Shown here: positions 41,395 through 49,935 of the stretch, piece after piece
Position numbering within the stretch: the first letter of the stretch is position 1
Layout of the letters: every line of letters begins with the position of its first letter
Assembly (NCBI GenBank): GCA_030652255.1
Contig: JAUSAZ010000042.1
Coordinates: 1 to 62,919, forward strand
Source of the DNA: Myxococcales bacterium
GTDB taxonomy: Bacteria > Myxococcota_A > Polyangia > Polyangiales > Ga0077539
DNA length: 62,919 nt
Direction of reading: 5' to 3'
Program-made: the position numbers and the translations under genes
Notes under the pieces: generated by a model
Told to the model about the DNA's origin: nothing
What the model saw: only the letters and a program-made list of their open reading frames with translations
The model's database searches: none

Positions 41395-43152
41395 TTACCC
41401 CGGCGAACGGTCGAGTCGGCCCCGGACGACGGCCCGGGCGATGGGGTGGTAGCCCGCGCTGCGGCGGGCGAAGGTGGCGCGCGCGAGCTCGCGGGTCTCC
41501 GGGCGCGCCAGCAGGGCGCTGTAGAGGGGCACCAGGTACTTCATCCGCCCCACCGCGCCGAGCACCCGCTCGACCTCGGGCAGCACCGGGTCGTAGCCGC
41601 TCGCGAGCGCCAGGCGCAGCCAGGCGACCTTCACCTCCATGTTACCCGATCGGGTAAAGCCGAAGCGCTCGTCGAGGGCGGCGCAGTAGTCCGCGGTTTG
41701 CGGGCGCGGGAGGCGCTCGAGCCAGAGGTTCCACTCGGTGGTGGAGAGGGCGGTGCCCGCGGGGGGGAGGGCGTCGCCCATGGCGATGACGGCGTCGAGG
41801 CGCGCGGCCTTCGCGGTGGGGGCGTCGGGGGGGAGGCCCTCGCCGTCGATCCAGCGCGGCGCGTCGACGCTCGCCAGGGCGCCCGGCAGCGCGCGCTCGG
41901 TGAACTCCAGGAAGGCTTCGGTGGTCACCGCGCCGAAGCGGAAGGTGTCCAGGTAGGCCTTCGCGAAGGCGTCGAAGCGCTCGCGCCCGACGGCGTCCTC
42001 GATGGCCCGCAGGAAGAGCTGGCCCTTGTCGTAGGGCACCACGCTGAAGGCCTCGTCGGGGTCGATGCCTTCGAGGTGGGTGCGCAGGCGGGTGAGTCCG
42101 CCGTGGCCCTCGGCGATGAGCCGGGTGAGGGTCTCGTCGAGGTCCTTGCGGCAGATGGCGGCGACGAGGGCGGCGGTGTCGGGGCCCTCCAGCACCTCGA
42201 CCATTCGAAGCTCGGCGTAGCGGGTCCAGCCCTCGTTGAGCCAGAAGTGCCCGGCGTGGGCGTTGGTGACGAGGTTGCCGCTCCACGCGTGGGCGAGCTC
42301 GTGAGAGATCACCCGCACCTGCGAGCGGTCGCCGGCGAGCAGGGTGGGCGTGACGAAGGTGAGCCGCGGGTTCTCCATGCCGCCGTAGGGAAACGACGGG
42401 GGCATCACGAGGATGTCGAAGCGGTCCCACGCGTAGGGGCCGAAGAGGGACTCGCCCGCGGCGAGCATCCCGTCGACCTCGGCGAACTCCCACGCCGCGC
42501 CGTCGACCACCGAGGGCTCGGCCCACACCCGCGAGCGCGCGCCGAGCTCGCGCGACTCGAGCTGGCCCACCGCGAAGGCGAAGAGGTAGGGCGCGATGGG
42601 CTGCGGCATGGTCCAGCGCTCGACGGCCGCGTCGCCGCGCTCGTCGCGCCCCTCGAAGGCCGCGGCCATGAGCCCGCGCAGGGCGGCCGGGACGGTGAGC
42701 GCCGCCGTGAAGGTGATGCGCCGCTGGGGCGTGTCCTGGAGCGGAACCACCGAGCGCGCGTGGATGGCCTGGCACTGCGAGAAGAGGTACGGGTGCACAC
42801 CCCCGGCGGTCTGCGCGGGGTCGAGCCACTGGAGGGCGCTCGCGTCCGCGGCGGTGCGGTAGGCGACGGTCACGGCGCGGGTGCCCTCGGCGAGGGTGAG
42901 CGCGAGGCGCGACCCGAGGATGGCCTCCGCGGGGTGCATCACGAAGTCCACCGCGCGGCCCTGGTCGTCGGTGACGGCGGAGACGTCGAGGCCGCGGGTG
43001 TCGAGGTCGAGCGGGCCCGCGGAGGGCGCGTCGAGGCGCAGCGTCGCCGTGGCGTGCAGGGTGCTGGTCGCGAAGTCGACGCGCGCCTCCCACGCGAGCG
43101 AGGTGACGTGGGCGTGGCGGTCGTCGGTGTACGAGTGGGGGTCGATGCGCAT
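41395..43152 (-). CDS. M1-family metallo-aminopeptidase
   Basis: The 585-residue protein is of the leukotriene-A4-hydrolase/aminopeptidase N group. GGMEN is at residues 257-261, zinc ligands His284 and His288 in HELAH with Glu285 as base, and the third ligand Glu307 in NEGWT at the exact 18-residue spacing. An N-terminal beta-saddle domain precedes the catalytic domain, and a C-terminal helical domain (~residues 470-585) is as in LTA4 hydrolase-like enzymes. No signal peptide is seen, so it is likely cytoplasmic and trims peptides. It contains a 16-bp palindrome at 41642-41657. Confidence 0.94.
   Translation of the reverse strand: MRIDPHSYTDDRHAHVTSLAWEARVDFATSTLHATATLRLDAPSAGPLDLDTRGLDVSAVTDDQGRAVDFVMHPAEAILGSRLALTLAEGTRAVTVAYRTAADASALQWLDPAQTAGGVHPYLFSQCQAIHARSVVPLQDTPQRRITFTAALTVPAALRGLMAAAFEGRDERGDAAVERWTMPQPIAPYLFAFAVGQLESRELGARSRVWAEPSVVDGAAWEFAEVDGMLAAGESLFGPYAWDRFDILVMPPSFPYGGMENPRLTFVTPTLLAGDRSQVRVISHELAHAWSGNLVTNAHAGHFWLNEGWTRYAELRMVEVLEGPDTAALVAAICRKDLDETLTRLIAEGHGGLTRLRTHLEGIDPDEAFSVVPYDKGQLFLRAIEDAVGRERFDAFAKAYLDTFRFGAVTTEAFLEFTERALPGALASVDAPRWIDGEGLPPDAPTAKAARLDAVIAMGDALPPAGTALSTTEWNLWLERLPRPQTADYCAALDERFGFTRSGNMEVKVAWLRLALASGYDPVLPEVERVLGAVGRMKYLVPLYSALLARPETRELARATFARRSAGYHPIARAVVRGRLDRSPG
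41642..41657. other. 16-bp perfect palindrome inside the M1 aminopeptidase gene
   Basis: TTACCCGATCGGGTAA reads the same on both strands and lies in coding sequence. Its AT-rich ends are unusual in this GC-rich gene. It might be a protein-binding site or chance. Confidence 0.4.
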
Positions 43153-43319
43153 GAGGGGGCGCGGAGGCTATCGCAAGCGGCGGCGCGCGGTCACCGGCGC
43201 ACCCACATCGCGGCACCCGCGGCCCCGCTGGCGTTGTGGGGCCCACCGAAATGGGCGCCGCCGCTAAAGGACTCTCCAGGCTGTCCGATGAACCTGCACG
43301 AAGCGGCGCTGGCGCGAAG

Positions 43320-43338
43320 GGCTCTCGGGAGGAGAGCC
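43320..43338. other. Leader hairpin upstream of the secreted-protein gene
   Basis: GGCTCTC and GAGAGCC form a perfect 7-bp stem around GGGAG, about 60 bp before ATG 43401. The rest of the 248-bp gap (43153-43400) shows no gene. Confidence 0.35.
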
Positions 43339-43400
43339 GCGCCGGGGCGCCGCTCACCACCTACGTCGTTCCCTCTACACCAGAGATCGGATCTTCCCCC

Positions 43401-44999
43401 ATGCGTGCATCGACCGTCGGCGCCCTCTGTCTCTCGCTCTGCATCCCCTCCGTCGCCTCGGCCGGGGACGTCACGGTGTCGCTCCACGGGGGCGAAGTGC
43501 CCGTCGGCCCGGCGGGCACCAGCGTGCTCAACGTGGCCCGCACGGTGGTGGCCGGCGAGCGCTTCGCGGTGATCCGGTCGCGCCCCCACGAGCAGGCCAG
43601 TCGCTGCGGCGTCACCCCCGAGCGGGTCGCCGTCTGGGGCCTCGTCGACGGCCGCTGGACCGAGATGGCCCACGAGCTCGTCGACCGCTGCCTCGCCGCG
43701 CCGGCGGGTCGTGCCCGCCGCACCGTCGCCGACGTCCGCGCTCGCATCGTCGACGTGACCGAGGCCGGGGTGCACCACGCGGAGTTCCACCTGCGGGTGG
43801 TCGACCCGCGGCTGCCGCTGGAGCAGTCGAGCGTGGTGCGCTACCGCCGCGTGGGCGACCGCTTCGCCGTGCAGCGGGTGACCGACGCCCTCGCCCCCAC
43901 GCCGGGCGTCGCGCCGCAGCGCTCGCTCGCCGCGCTCTCCGGCGCCCGCGCCGACGGGCAGCTCACCGAGTGGGCGGCCTCCGCCCCGGTGGTCACCAGC
44001 GAGCGCGGCTCGGTCTGGATGGCCCAGGACGGCGACCGGCTGGCGGTGGCGGCGGACATCGCCTCCCCCGACGGCGACGCGCCGACGCTCACGGTGCACG
44101 TCTCGGACGTCGGCGTGGGCACCGGGCGGATGCGCGGCGCCGACGGCAACCACGGCCGCGTGGTGCGCTTCGCCTGCGACGCCCCGGGCGCGAACGCCCA
44201 CTGCGCCCGGGTGGGCGACCGCTGGCACCTGGAGGGCAGCGTCGACCTGACGGCGCAGCTCTACGCGCGCCGAAGCGTCGACACGGTGGCGGTGCTGGCG
44301 GTGGCCGAGGCGGGCGGCTACCGGGTGCTGAGCAGCCCCGGGATGCGCCTGGAGGCGATGCGCCTCGCGGCCCCCATCGACCTGCTGCGCGGGGCCTCGC
44401 GCGAGGTGGCGGCGCGCTGCGGGGGAGGCTTCATCGGTCGGGTGTCGGCGCCCGGCGCGAGCGCGGGCGACCCGCTCAGCGGCGCGCTGGTGACCTGCGG
44501 GGCGGTGTGCCGCGGCGGGCAGTGCGAGCACACGATGGGCACCGGCGACGTGGCGGGGCGGCTGGAGTTCGCCAACGGCGGGACGTGCTTCCGGGGCACC
44601 GGGCCGGGCGCGGCGGAGGTCGACGGCTGCCGCGAGGGCGCGGGCACCCGGCTGGTGGGCGCGATGCAGGTGCAGGGCTTCGACGCGGTGCTCGGGGTCG
44701 AGCGCGCGTGGAGCGCGGACGGCGCGAGCTGGCGCCAGGGCGAGCTCTGGACCCTGGTGACCGCCTCGGCCGAGTGGCGCCGCCTGACGGTGGGCGAAGC
44801 CCAGCGGGGCGCGCTGTCGATGTTCAGCGGGGTGCGGATGATGGACGGCCACCCGGCGCTCTGCCGCGCCGCGGGCGGCTGCGAGGTGCTCGACGGCCTG
44901 ACGCTGAGCCGGCGCGAGGCGCCCTCGGACACGGTCACCGGCGACGTGGTGGCCACGCTGCGCGAGGCGGGCCTGCTCGCCCGCCGCGAGGCGCCGTGA
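43401..44999 (+). CDS. Secreted protein of unknown function
   Basis: The 532-residue product from ATG 43401 has a clear signal peptide (ALCLSLCIPSVASA). The middle (~residues 175-340) has a beta-rich pattern (ADGQLTEWAASAPVV, VWMAQDGDRLAVAADI, LTVHVSDVGVG) like carbohydrate-binding family 9/DOMON-type sandwich domains, where 'DG...EW' is common. Ten or so cysteines (CGGGFIG, CGAVCRGGQC, CRAAGGCEVL) suggest disulfides. I do not recognise a family for the rest. The leader has a hairpin at 43320-43338. It converges with the Dabb gene. Confidence 0.65.
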   Translation: MRASTVGALCLSLCIPSVASAGDVTVSLHGGEVPVGPAGTSVLNVARTVVAGERFAVIRSRPHEQASRCGVTPERVAVWGLVDGRWTEMAHELVDRCLAAPAGRARRTVADVRARIVDVTEAGVHHAEFHLRVVDPRLPLEQSSVVRYRRVGDRFAVQRVTDALAPTPGVAPQRSLAALSGARADGQLTEWAASAPVVTSERGSVWMAQDGDRLAVAADIASPDGDAPTLTVHVSDVGVGTGRMRGADGNHGRVVRFACDAPGANAHCARVGDRWHLEGSVDLTAQLYARRSVDTVAVLAVAEAGGYRVLSSPGMRLEAMRLAAPIDLLRGASREVAARCGGGFIGRVSAPGASAGDPLSGALVTCGAVCRGGQCEHTMGTGDVAGRLEFANGGTCFRGTGPGAAEVDGCREGAGTRLVGAMQVQGFDAVLGVERAWSADGASWRQGELWTLVTASAEWRRLTVGEAQRGALSMFSGVRMMDGHPALCRAAGGCEVLDGLTLSRREAPSDTVTGDVVATLREAGLLARREAP

Positions 45000-45006
45000 G
45001 GCCCGC

Positions 45007-45297
45007 TCAGGGGGTCTCGTAGTCGACGACGCAGGAGCGCTCGCGGCGCGGCACGATCCAGTCGACCAGGGCGAGGTGCGCGGGGTGGACGCTGTAGGCG
45101 TCGAGGTCGGCGCGGCCGTCGAAGCGGGCGATGAGGGCGACGTCCCAGGAGCGCTCGGAGCGCACCACGTCGACGCCGGCCTCGATGTCCCGAAGCTGCG
45201 GGATGTGACCGCGCATCGCGAGGATGCGGTCGCGCGCCTCGGCGGCGACCTCGGGGGAGGGGTCGATGAGCTTGAAGAACACCACGTGGGTCAGCAT
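45007..45297 (-). CDS. Dabb (stress-responsive A/B barrel) domain protein
   Basis: The 96-residue protein begins MLTHVVFFKL and contains VDVVRSERSWDVALIARFDG and the HPAHLALVDWI segment, the Dabb ferredoxin-like dimeric barrel. Length fits the family (~95-105). The role is uncertain; related proteins are stress proteins or small enzymes such as olivetolic acid cyclase. Longer in-frame starts upstream only add low-complexity sequence. Confidence 0.92.
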   Translation of the reverse strand: MLTHVVFFKLIDPSPEVAAEARDRILAMRGHIPQLRDIEAGVDVVRSERSWDVALIARFDGRADLDAYSVHPAHLALVDWIVPRRERSCVVDYETP

Positions 45298-45508
45298 CGC
45301 GCGGCAGCATAACCGCCGGGGGAGGGGATGTGTCACCCGCGCGCGGATGGGGCCAGACGCCCCAGGGGTGCCATCGGGTGTGACCACGAGCGGATGAGGG
45401 TGATGGGCGTTGGCGCGGGCGGTGCACCCGGGCGCATCATGGGGAGCCTTGTGGGGGCCGCGCATCGTGGCCCTCCCTTCGGGGCCATCACCCATGGAGA
45501 GACTGCTT

Positions 45509-46780
45509 ATGACCCTTCGACGAATCATCGCCCTCGTGCTCGCCTCGTCCACTGCGAGCCTCGGTCTTGCCGGGTGCGGCGACGACCCGGTGCCGGTCAC
45601 GGACAGCGGGGTCACCGACAGCGGGACCTCCGACACCGGGGTCGCGGACGCGGGCGCCGACGTGCCCGTGACGCCTGCGGACGTCCCCACGGTGGACTCG
45701 GGCTCGGCCCTGGTGCTGACCGCGGCGCTCTCGGGTCGGCAGGTGGTGCCGCCGGCGTACACCAGCGCGGCGACCGGGACGGTGACCTTCACGCTCAGCC
45801 CCGACCGCGCGCTGCTCTCGTACACGATCACGCACACGGTGCTGGTGCCGCTGACGACGCGGCTGTACCTCGGGCTCGCGGGCGAGGCCGGGACGATGCT
45901 GCTCTCGCTGACCAACAACGGCGGCACCACCATCGGCACCACCGGGCTCACGGCCGACCAGGCGCGCGCCATCCTGGAGGGACGCACCTACGTGAACATC
46001 ACCAGCGCGGGCTTCCCGGAGGGCGAGCTGCGCGGGCAGATCGTGCAGCCCGGGGAGGTCGTGTACACGGCGCAGCTCTCGGGCGACCAGGAGAACCCGC
46101 CGGTGACCACGGCCAGCCGCGGGGTGGCGGAGTTCCTCGTGGACACGACGGCCAACCGGCTGCGCTTCGCGGTGCACGTCACGGGCATGACCATGGCCGC
46201 GACGGCGTCGCACATCCACACGGGCACGGCGGGCATCAACGGCGGCGTGCTCATCGACCTCTCCGACCCGGGGCCCGTGCCCAGCGGCGACTACATCGGG
46301 ACGCGCAGCATCACCGGGCCGAGCGTGGCCGACCTCGAGGCGGGGCGCTGGTACATCAACGTGCACAGCGCGGGCTTTCCGGCGGGGGAGATCCGGGGAC
46401 AGATCCTGCGGCCGGCCGAGCGGCTCTACATCGCGCGCATGAACGGCATGGAGGAGCTCCCCCCGGTGACGACGATGGCCGCGGGGACGCTCGGGGTGAT
46501 CGTGGGCGCCAACCGCGACACGCTCACCTACGACGGCGTGGTGACGGGCGTGACGCCGACGGCGGCGCACCTGCACCGCGGGGCGCTCGGGGTGGGCGGC
46601 GACGTGGTGACGCCGCTGATGTTCACGGGGATGACGCTGCGCAGCACCGGGCCGGTGCCCGCCAGCGCGGCGCTGCTCATGGGCCTCGAGACGAGGGAGA
46701 TCTACGCCAACGTGCACTCGGCCCAGCACCCGGGCGGCGAGGTTCGCGGGCAGCTCAACCCGGCGCCTTCCATGCCCTGA
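45509..46780 (+). CDS. Lipoprotein with three CHRD domains
   Basis: ATG 45509 is chosen because GGAGAG lies ~8 bp upstream and it starts a clean lipoprotein signal (ASSTASLGLAGC); ATG 45494 is the alternative. After a Thr/Asp/Ser/Gly tether the 423-residue protein has three CHRD repeats (~residues 65-185, 186-305, 306-420), each ending with the same pattern: SAGFPEGELRGQI, SAGFPAGEIRGQI and SAQHPGGEVRGQL. CHRD domains occur in chordin and in bacterial surface proteins; the ligand is unknown. Confidence 0.92.
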   Translation: MTLRRIIALVLASSTASLGLAGCGDDPVPVTDSGVTDSGTSDTGVADAGADVPVTPADVPTVDSGSALVLTAALSGRQVVPPAYTSAATGTVTFTLSPDRALLSYTITHTVLVPLTTRLYLGLAGEAGTMLLSLTNNGGTTIGTTGLTADQARAILEGRTYVNITSAGFPEGELRGQIVQPGEVVYTAQLSGDQENPPVTTASRGVAEFLVDTTANRLRFAVHVTGMTMAATASHIHTGTAGINGGVLIDLSDPGPVPSGDYIGTRSITGPSVADLEAGRWYINVHSAGFPAGEIRGQILRPAERLYIARMNGMEELPPVTTMAAGTLGVIVGANRDTLTYDGVVTGVTPTAAHLHRGALGVGGDVVTPLMFTGMTLRSTGPVPASAALLMGLETREIYANVHSAQHPGGEVRGQLNPAPSMP

Positions 46781-46884
46781 TCCGGGCTCCCGCTGGGGTC
46801 TCGCGACCCCATGGTCTCATGTGATTTCGAGGGGTTGGCGCGGCACGCGGGGCGCACTCGATCGATGGCGAGGAGACACACGCC

Positions 46885-47631
46885 ATGCAGATCGAGAGCG
46901 CTTCGTGCACCCACGTGGGGCGTCGCAGCAACAACGAGGACAGCCACTGCGCCGTGGAGCCCATCGGGTTCTTCGCGGTGGCGGATGGGATGGGCGGGTA
47001 CGAGGGCGGCGAGGTGGCCAGCCGGGTGGCGATCGAGACGCTGGAGCGCTTCTACCGGCGCAACGCGGCGGACGACGACGTGACCTGGCCCTTCGCCATC
47101 GACCCCGCCATCGACCTCGAGCAGAACATGGTGGCCACCGGGGTGCGGATGGCCGACGCGAACATCGCGGCGCAGCGCACGGGGAGGCTGTCGTCCATGG
47201 GGTCCACGGTCGCCACCCTGGTGGTGCGCGGCGGGCGGGTGGTGGTCGGGCACGTCGGCGACTCGCGGGTGTACCGCGCGCGTGGCGGTCGGCTGGAGGC
47301 CCTCACGAGGGACCACTCGCTCTACGAGGAGATGCTGGCGATGGGCACGAAGGTCGGGCCGCGGAGCGAGTTTCCGCACGCCAACGTGATCACCCGGGCG
47401 CTGGGGATGAAAGCCCCGGTGCGGGTGGACACGCGGGTCGAGCGGGCGCGCGTGGGGGACGTGTACCTGCTGTGCACCGACGGGCTCTACGACGGCGTGA
47501 GCGCCGAGCGGATGGCCGCGGTGCTCTCGACGATGACGGCGAAGGACGCCGCGGAGACGCTGGTGCAGGAGGCCTTCGTCAACGGCTCGAAGGACAACAT
47601 CACGGCGGTGGTGGTGGCCGTGGTGGGCTGA
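46885..47631 (+). CDS. PP2C-type Ser/Thr protein phosphatase (Stp1/PrpC-like)
   Basis: The 248-residue protein has the metal-binding PP2C motifs in order: SNNEDS (residues ~15-20), ADGMGGYEGG (~33-42), SMGSTVATLVV, GHVGDSRVYR, TRDHS, LLCTDGLYDGVS and KDNITAVVV. It should remove phosphates placed by Hanks-type kinases. The FHA-sigma54 activator and a kinase lie within 2.3 kb, so the three likely form a signalling module. GGAG lies upstream of ATG 46885. Its stop is 20 bp from the convergent activator gene. Confidence 0.94.
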   Translation: MQIESASCTHVGRRSNNEDSHCAVEPIGFFAVADGMGGYEGGEVASRVAIETLERFYRRNAADDDVTWPFAIDPAIDLEQNMVATGVRMADANIAAQRTGRLSSMGSTVATLVVRGGRVVVGHVGDSRVYRARGGRLEALTRDHSLYEEMLAMGTKVGPRSEFPHANVITRALGMKAPVRVDTRVERARVGDVYLLCTDGLYDGVSAERMAAVLSTMTAKDAAETLVQEAFVNGSKDNITAVVVAVVG

Positions 47632-47650
47632 GCGACGCCTGCGGGGGGAT

Positions 47651-48997
47651 TCAGCCGTCCTGGGCGGTGAAACCGTGGCGGCGGAGCAGGGCGCGGAGGT
47701 GCTTGCGGTCGACGCCCGACTGGCGCGAGGCGGCGGAGAGGTTGCCCTGGCACTGGTCCATGAGGGCGCGGAGGTAGCGGCGCTCGAAGGCGTGGACGAC
47801 GAGCGCCTTGCTCTCGTCCCAGGGGAGCTGCGGGGTGACGGCGGGCCACGGGTCTTCGACGGCGGCGAGGCCGTCGATCTCGACGCGCAGGTCGGCGAAG
47901 CAGGCGGCGCGGGGGGAGAGGGCGACGGCGCGGTCGATGACGTTGCGGAGCTCGCGCACGTTGCCGGGCCAGTCGTGGCCCATGAGGGCGTCGAGCCCGG
48001 GGCCCTCGACGGGGCCGGGCTCCATGCCGCGGCGGCGCAGCATCTCCGCGACGAGGATCGGGAGGTCTTCGCGGCGGGCGCGCAGCGGGGCGAGGGTCAC
48101 GCGCACCACCGAGAGGCGGTAGTAGAGGTCGGGGCGGAAGGTTCCGTCGGCGACCTGGGCGACGAGGTCGTGGCGCGAGGCGGCGAGCAGGCGCACGTCG
48201 GCGGGGCGCTCGTCGTCGGCGCCGACGGGGCGCACCCGGCGGGTCTCGACCGCGCGCAGCAGGCGCGCTTGCACCGCCGCGGAGACGCCGCCGAGCTCGT
48301 CGAGGAAGAGGGTTCCGCCGTGGGCGCGGGCGAAGGCCCCGGCGCGGGCGGCGCTGGCCCCGGTGAAGGCGCCCTTCACGTGGCCGAAGAGCTCGCTCTC
48401 GAGGAGGGACTCCGGGAGGGCGCCGCAGTCGATGGCGACGAAGGGCTTCTTGCGCCGCGCCGAGAGGTCGTGGACGGCGCGGGCGGCGAGCTCCTTGCCG
48501 GTGCCGGTCTCGCCTTCGAGGAGCACGGTGACGTCGCTGTCGGCGGCGAGCTCGAGCACCGCGAAGGCCTCGCGCAGCACGAGGCTCTCGCCCACGAGGT
48601 CGCCGCAGCGGCGGGCGCGCGAGGGCGACACCTGGAGGGGTCGGGCGACGGGGACGATGCGCACGAAGCTGCGGCCGAGCTTGAGCGTGGCGCCGAGGGG
48701 CACGCTCGCCTGGTGGACGTCGGAGCCCTCGTAGAGGGTCCCGTTGGTGGAGTCGTGGTCGGTGAGGGTGAAGCGCCCGCCGGCGGCCTGCACGGTGACG
48801 TGGCGGCGGGAGACGCGCTCGTCGGTGAGGCAGAGTTCGCACGCGGGGTCGGTGCCGATGGTGACGGCGCCGTCGGGGAGGGCGAGCGGCGCGGCGCGGC
48901 CGGCGTCGGGGCCTTCGATGACCACGAGCTGACAGCGGGGCGAGGCGGAGAGCCCGGGCAGCGACGCGGTGTGGACGGTGGCCGTCGGGTCGCTCAT
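47651..48997 (-). CDS. FHA-domain sigma-54-dependent transcriptional activator
   Basis: The 448-residue protein has an N-terminal FHA domain (~residues 40-115: [29 protein letters not shown]) that binds phospho-threonine. The AAA+ domain has Walker [10 protein letters not shown], the sigma-54 contact loop GAFTGA (intact), [11 protein letters not shown] and [11 protein letters not shown] Fis-type helix-turn-helix closes it ([21 protein letters not shown]). It should activate sigma-54 promoters in response to kinase-made phosphoproteins. It is divergent from the kinase gene with a 23-bp gap. Confidence 0.94.
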   Translation of the reverse strand: MSDPTATVHTASLPGLSASPRCQLVVIEGPDAGRAAPLALPDGAVTIGTDPACELCLTDERVSRRHVTVQAAGGRFTLTDHDSTNGTLYEGSDVHQASVPLGATLKLGRSFVRIVPVARPLQVSPSRARRCGDLVGESLVLREAFAVLELAADSDVTVLLEGETGTGKELAARAVHDLSARRKKPFVAIDCGALPESLLESELFGHVKGAFTGASAARAGAFARAHGGTLFLDELGGVSAAVQARLLRAVETRRVRPVGADDERPADVRLLAASRHDLVAQVADGTFRPDLYYRLSVVRVTLAPLRARREDLPILVAEMLRRRGMEPGPVEGPGLDALMGHDWPGNVRELRNVIDRAVALSPRAACFADLRVEIDGLAAVEDPWPAVTPQLPWDESKALVVHAFERRYLRALMDQCQGNLSAASRQSGVDRKHLRALLRRHGFTAQDG

Positions 48998-49020
48998 GGG
49001 ATGGGCGTAGGATACGCGGG

Positions 49021-49935
49021 GTGAGCGAGCTGCCGCGACAGATCGGGCCCTTCCGGGTGCTGCGACGACTGGGGGTGGGGGGCGTCGGGGAGGTGCTGCT
49101 GGCGGTGGCGCACGGGGCGGGCGGCTTCGAGAAGCGGGTGGCGCTCAAGGTGCTGCGCGAGGAGCTGCGGGGCGATCCCGACTACGAGCGGGTGCTGCTG
49201 GAGGAGGCGCGGATGGCGGCGCGCTTCGAGCACCCCAACCTGGTGGGCGTGCACGACGTCGGGGTGTCCAACGGCGTGTACTGGGTGCGGATGGACTGGG
49301 TCGATGGGGCCGACCTCGCGGCGCTGATGGGGACCGGGGAGGAGCGAGAGGCGGTGCCGGAGGCGGTGGCGCTCGCGGTGGCGCACGGGGTCACCGAGGC
49401 GCTGGCCTACCTGCATGGGCTGAAGGACGAAGCGGGGCGATCGTACGGGCTGGTGCACCGGGACGTGTCGCCGACCAACGTGCTGATGGGACGAAACGGC
49501 GCGGTGAAGCTGGGGGACTTCGGCCTGGCCAAGGCGACGCGGCACCGGGAGGACACGGCGGCGGGCGTGCGCAAGGGGAAGTACGCGTACATGAGCCCGG
49601 AGCAGGTGCGCGGCGGGGTGCTGGGCGCGGCGAGTGATCAGTGGGCGGTGGGGATACTGCTGGCGGAGATGATCACGGGGCGGAGGCCGTTTGATGGGGA
49701 GGGTCCATTGGAGACGATGGAGCGGATACGGGAGGCCGCGGAGCCTGCGCTCGCGGGCATGGCGGAGGACGTGGCGGCGGTGGTGAAGCGGTGTGTGAAG
49801 AGGGATGCGGCGGAGAGATATGAGAGGACGGAGGCGCTGAGCGCGGCGGTGGGCGCGCTGCGGGCGAGGCGGGCGGGGAGCGACGCGCGCGCGGTGGGGG
49901 AGTGGGTGCGGGGGAGGCTACGGGATGGTGAATGA
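49021..49935 (+). CDS. Hanks-type serine/threonine protein kinase
   Basis: The GTG start at 49021 gives 304 residues. The kinase domain fills the protein: Gly loop [16 protein letters not shown] lysine, EEAR glutamate, catalytic loop [13 protein letters not shown] (HRD with Ser instead of the usual Lys at +2), metal loop GDFGLAK, YMSPEQ and [13 protein letters not shown]. It has no sensor or membrane domain, so it may be activated by partners. Given the neighbours it probably phosphorylates proteins read by the FHA activator and reset by the PP2C. Its last 18 bp overlap the STAND gene's end. Confidence 0.93.
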   Translation: MSELPRQIGPFRVLRRLGVGGVGEVLLAVAHGAGGFEKRVALKVLREELRGDPDYERVLLEEARMAARFEHPNLVGVHDVGVSNGVYWVRMDWVDGADLAALMGTGEEREAVPEAVALAVAHGVTEALAYLHGLKDEAGRSYGLVHRDVSPTNVLMGRNGAVKLGDFGLAKATRHREDTAAGVRKGKYAYMSPEQVRGGVLGAASDQWAVGILLAEMITGRRPFDGEGPLETMERIREAAEPALAGMAEDVAAVVKRCVKRDAAERYERTEALSAAVGALRARRAGSDARAVGEWVRGRLRDGE

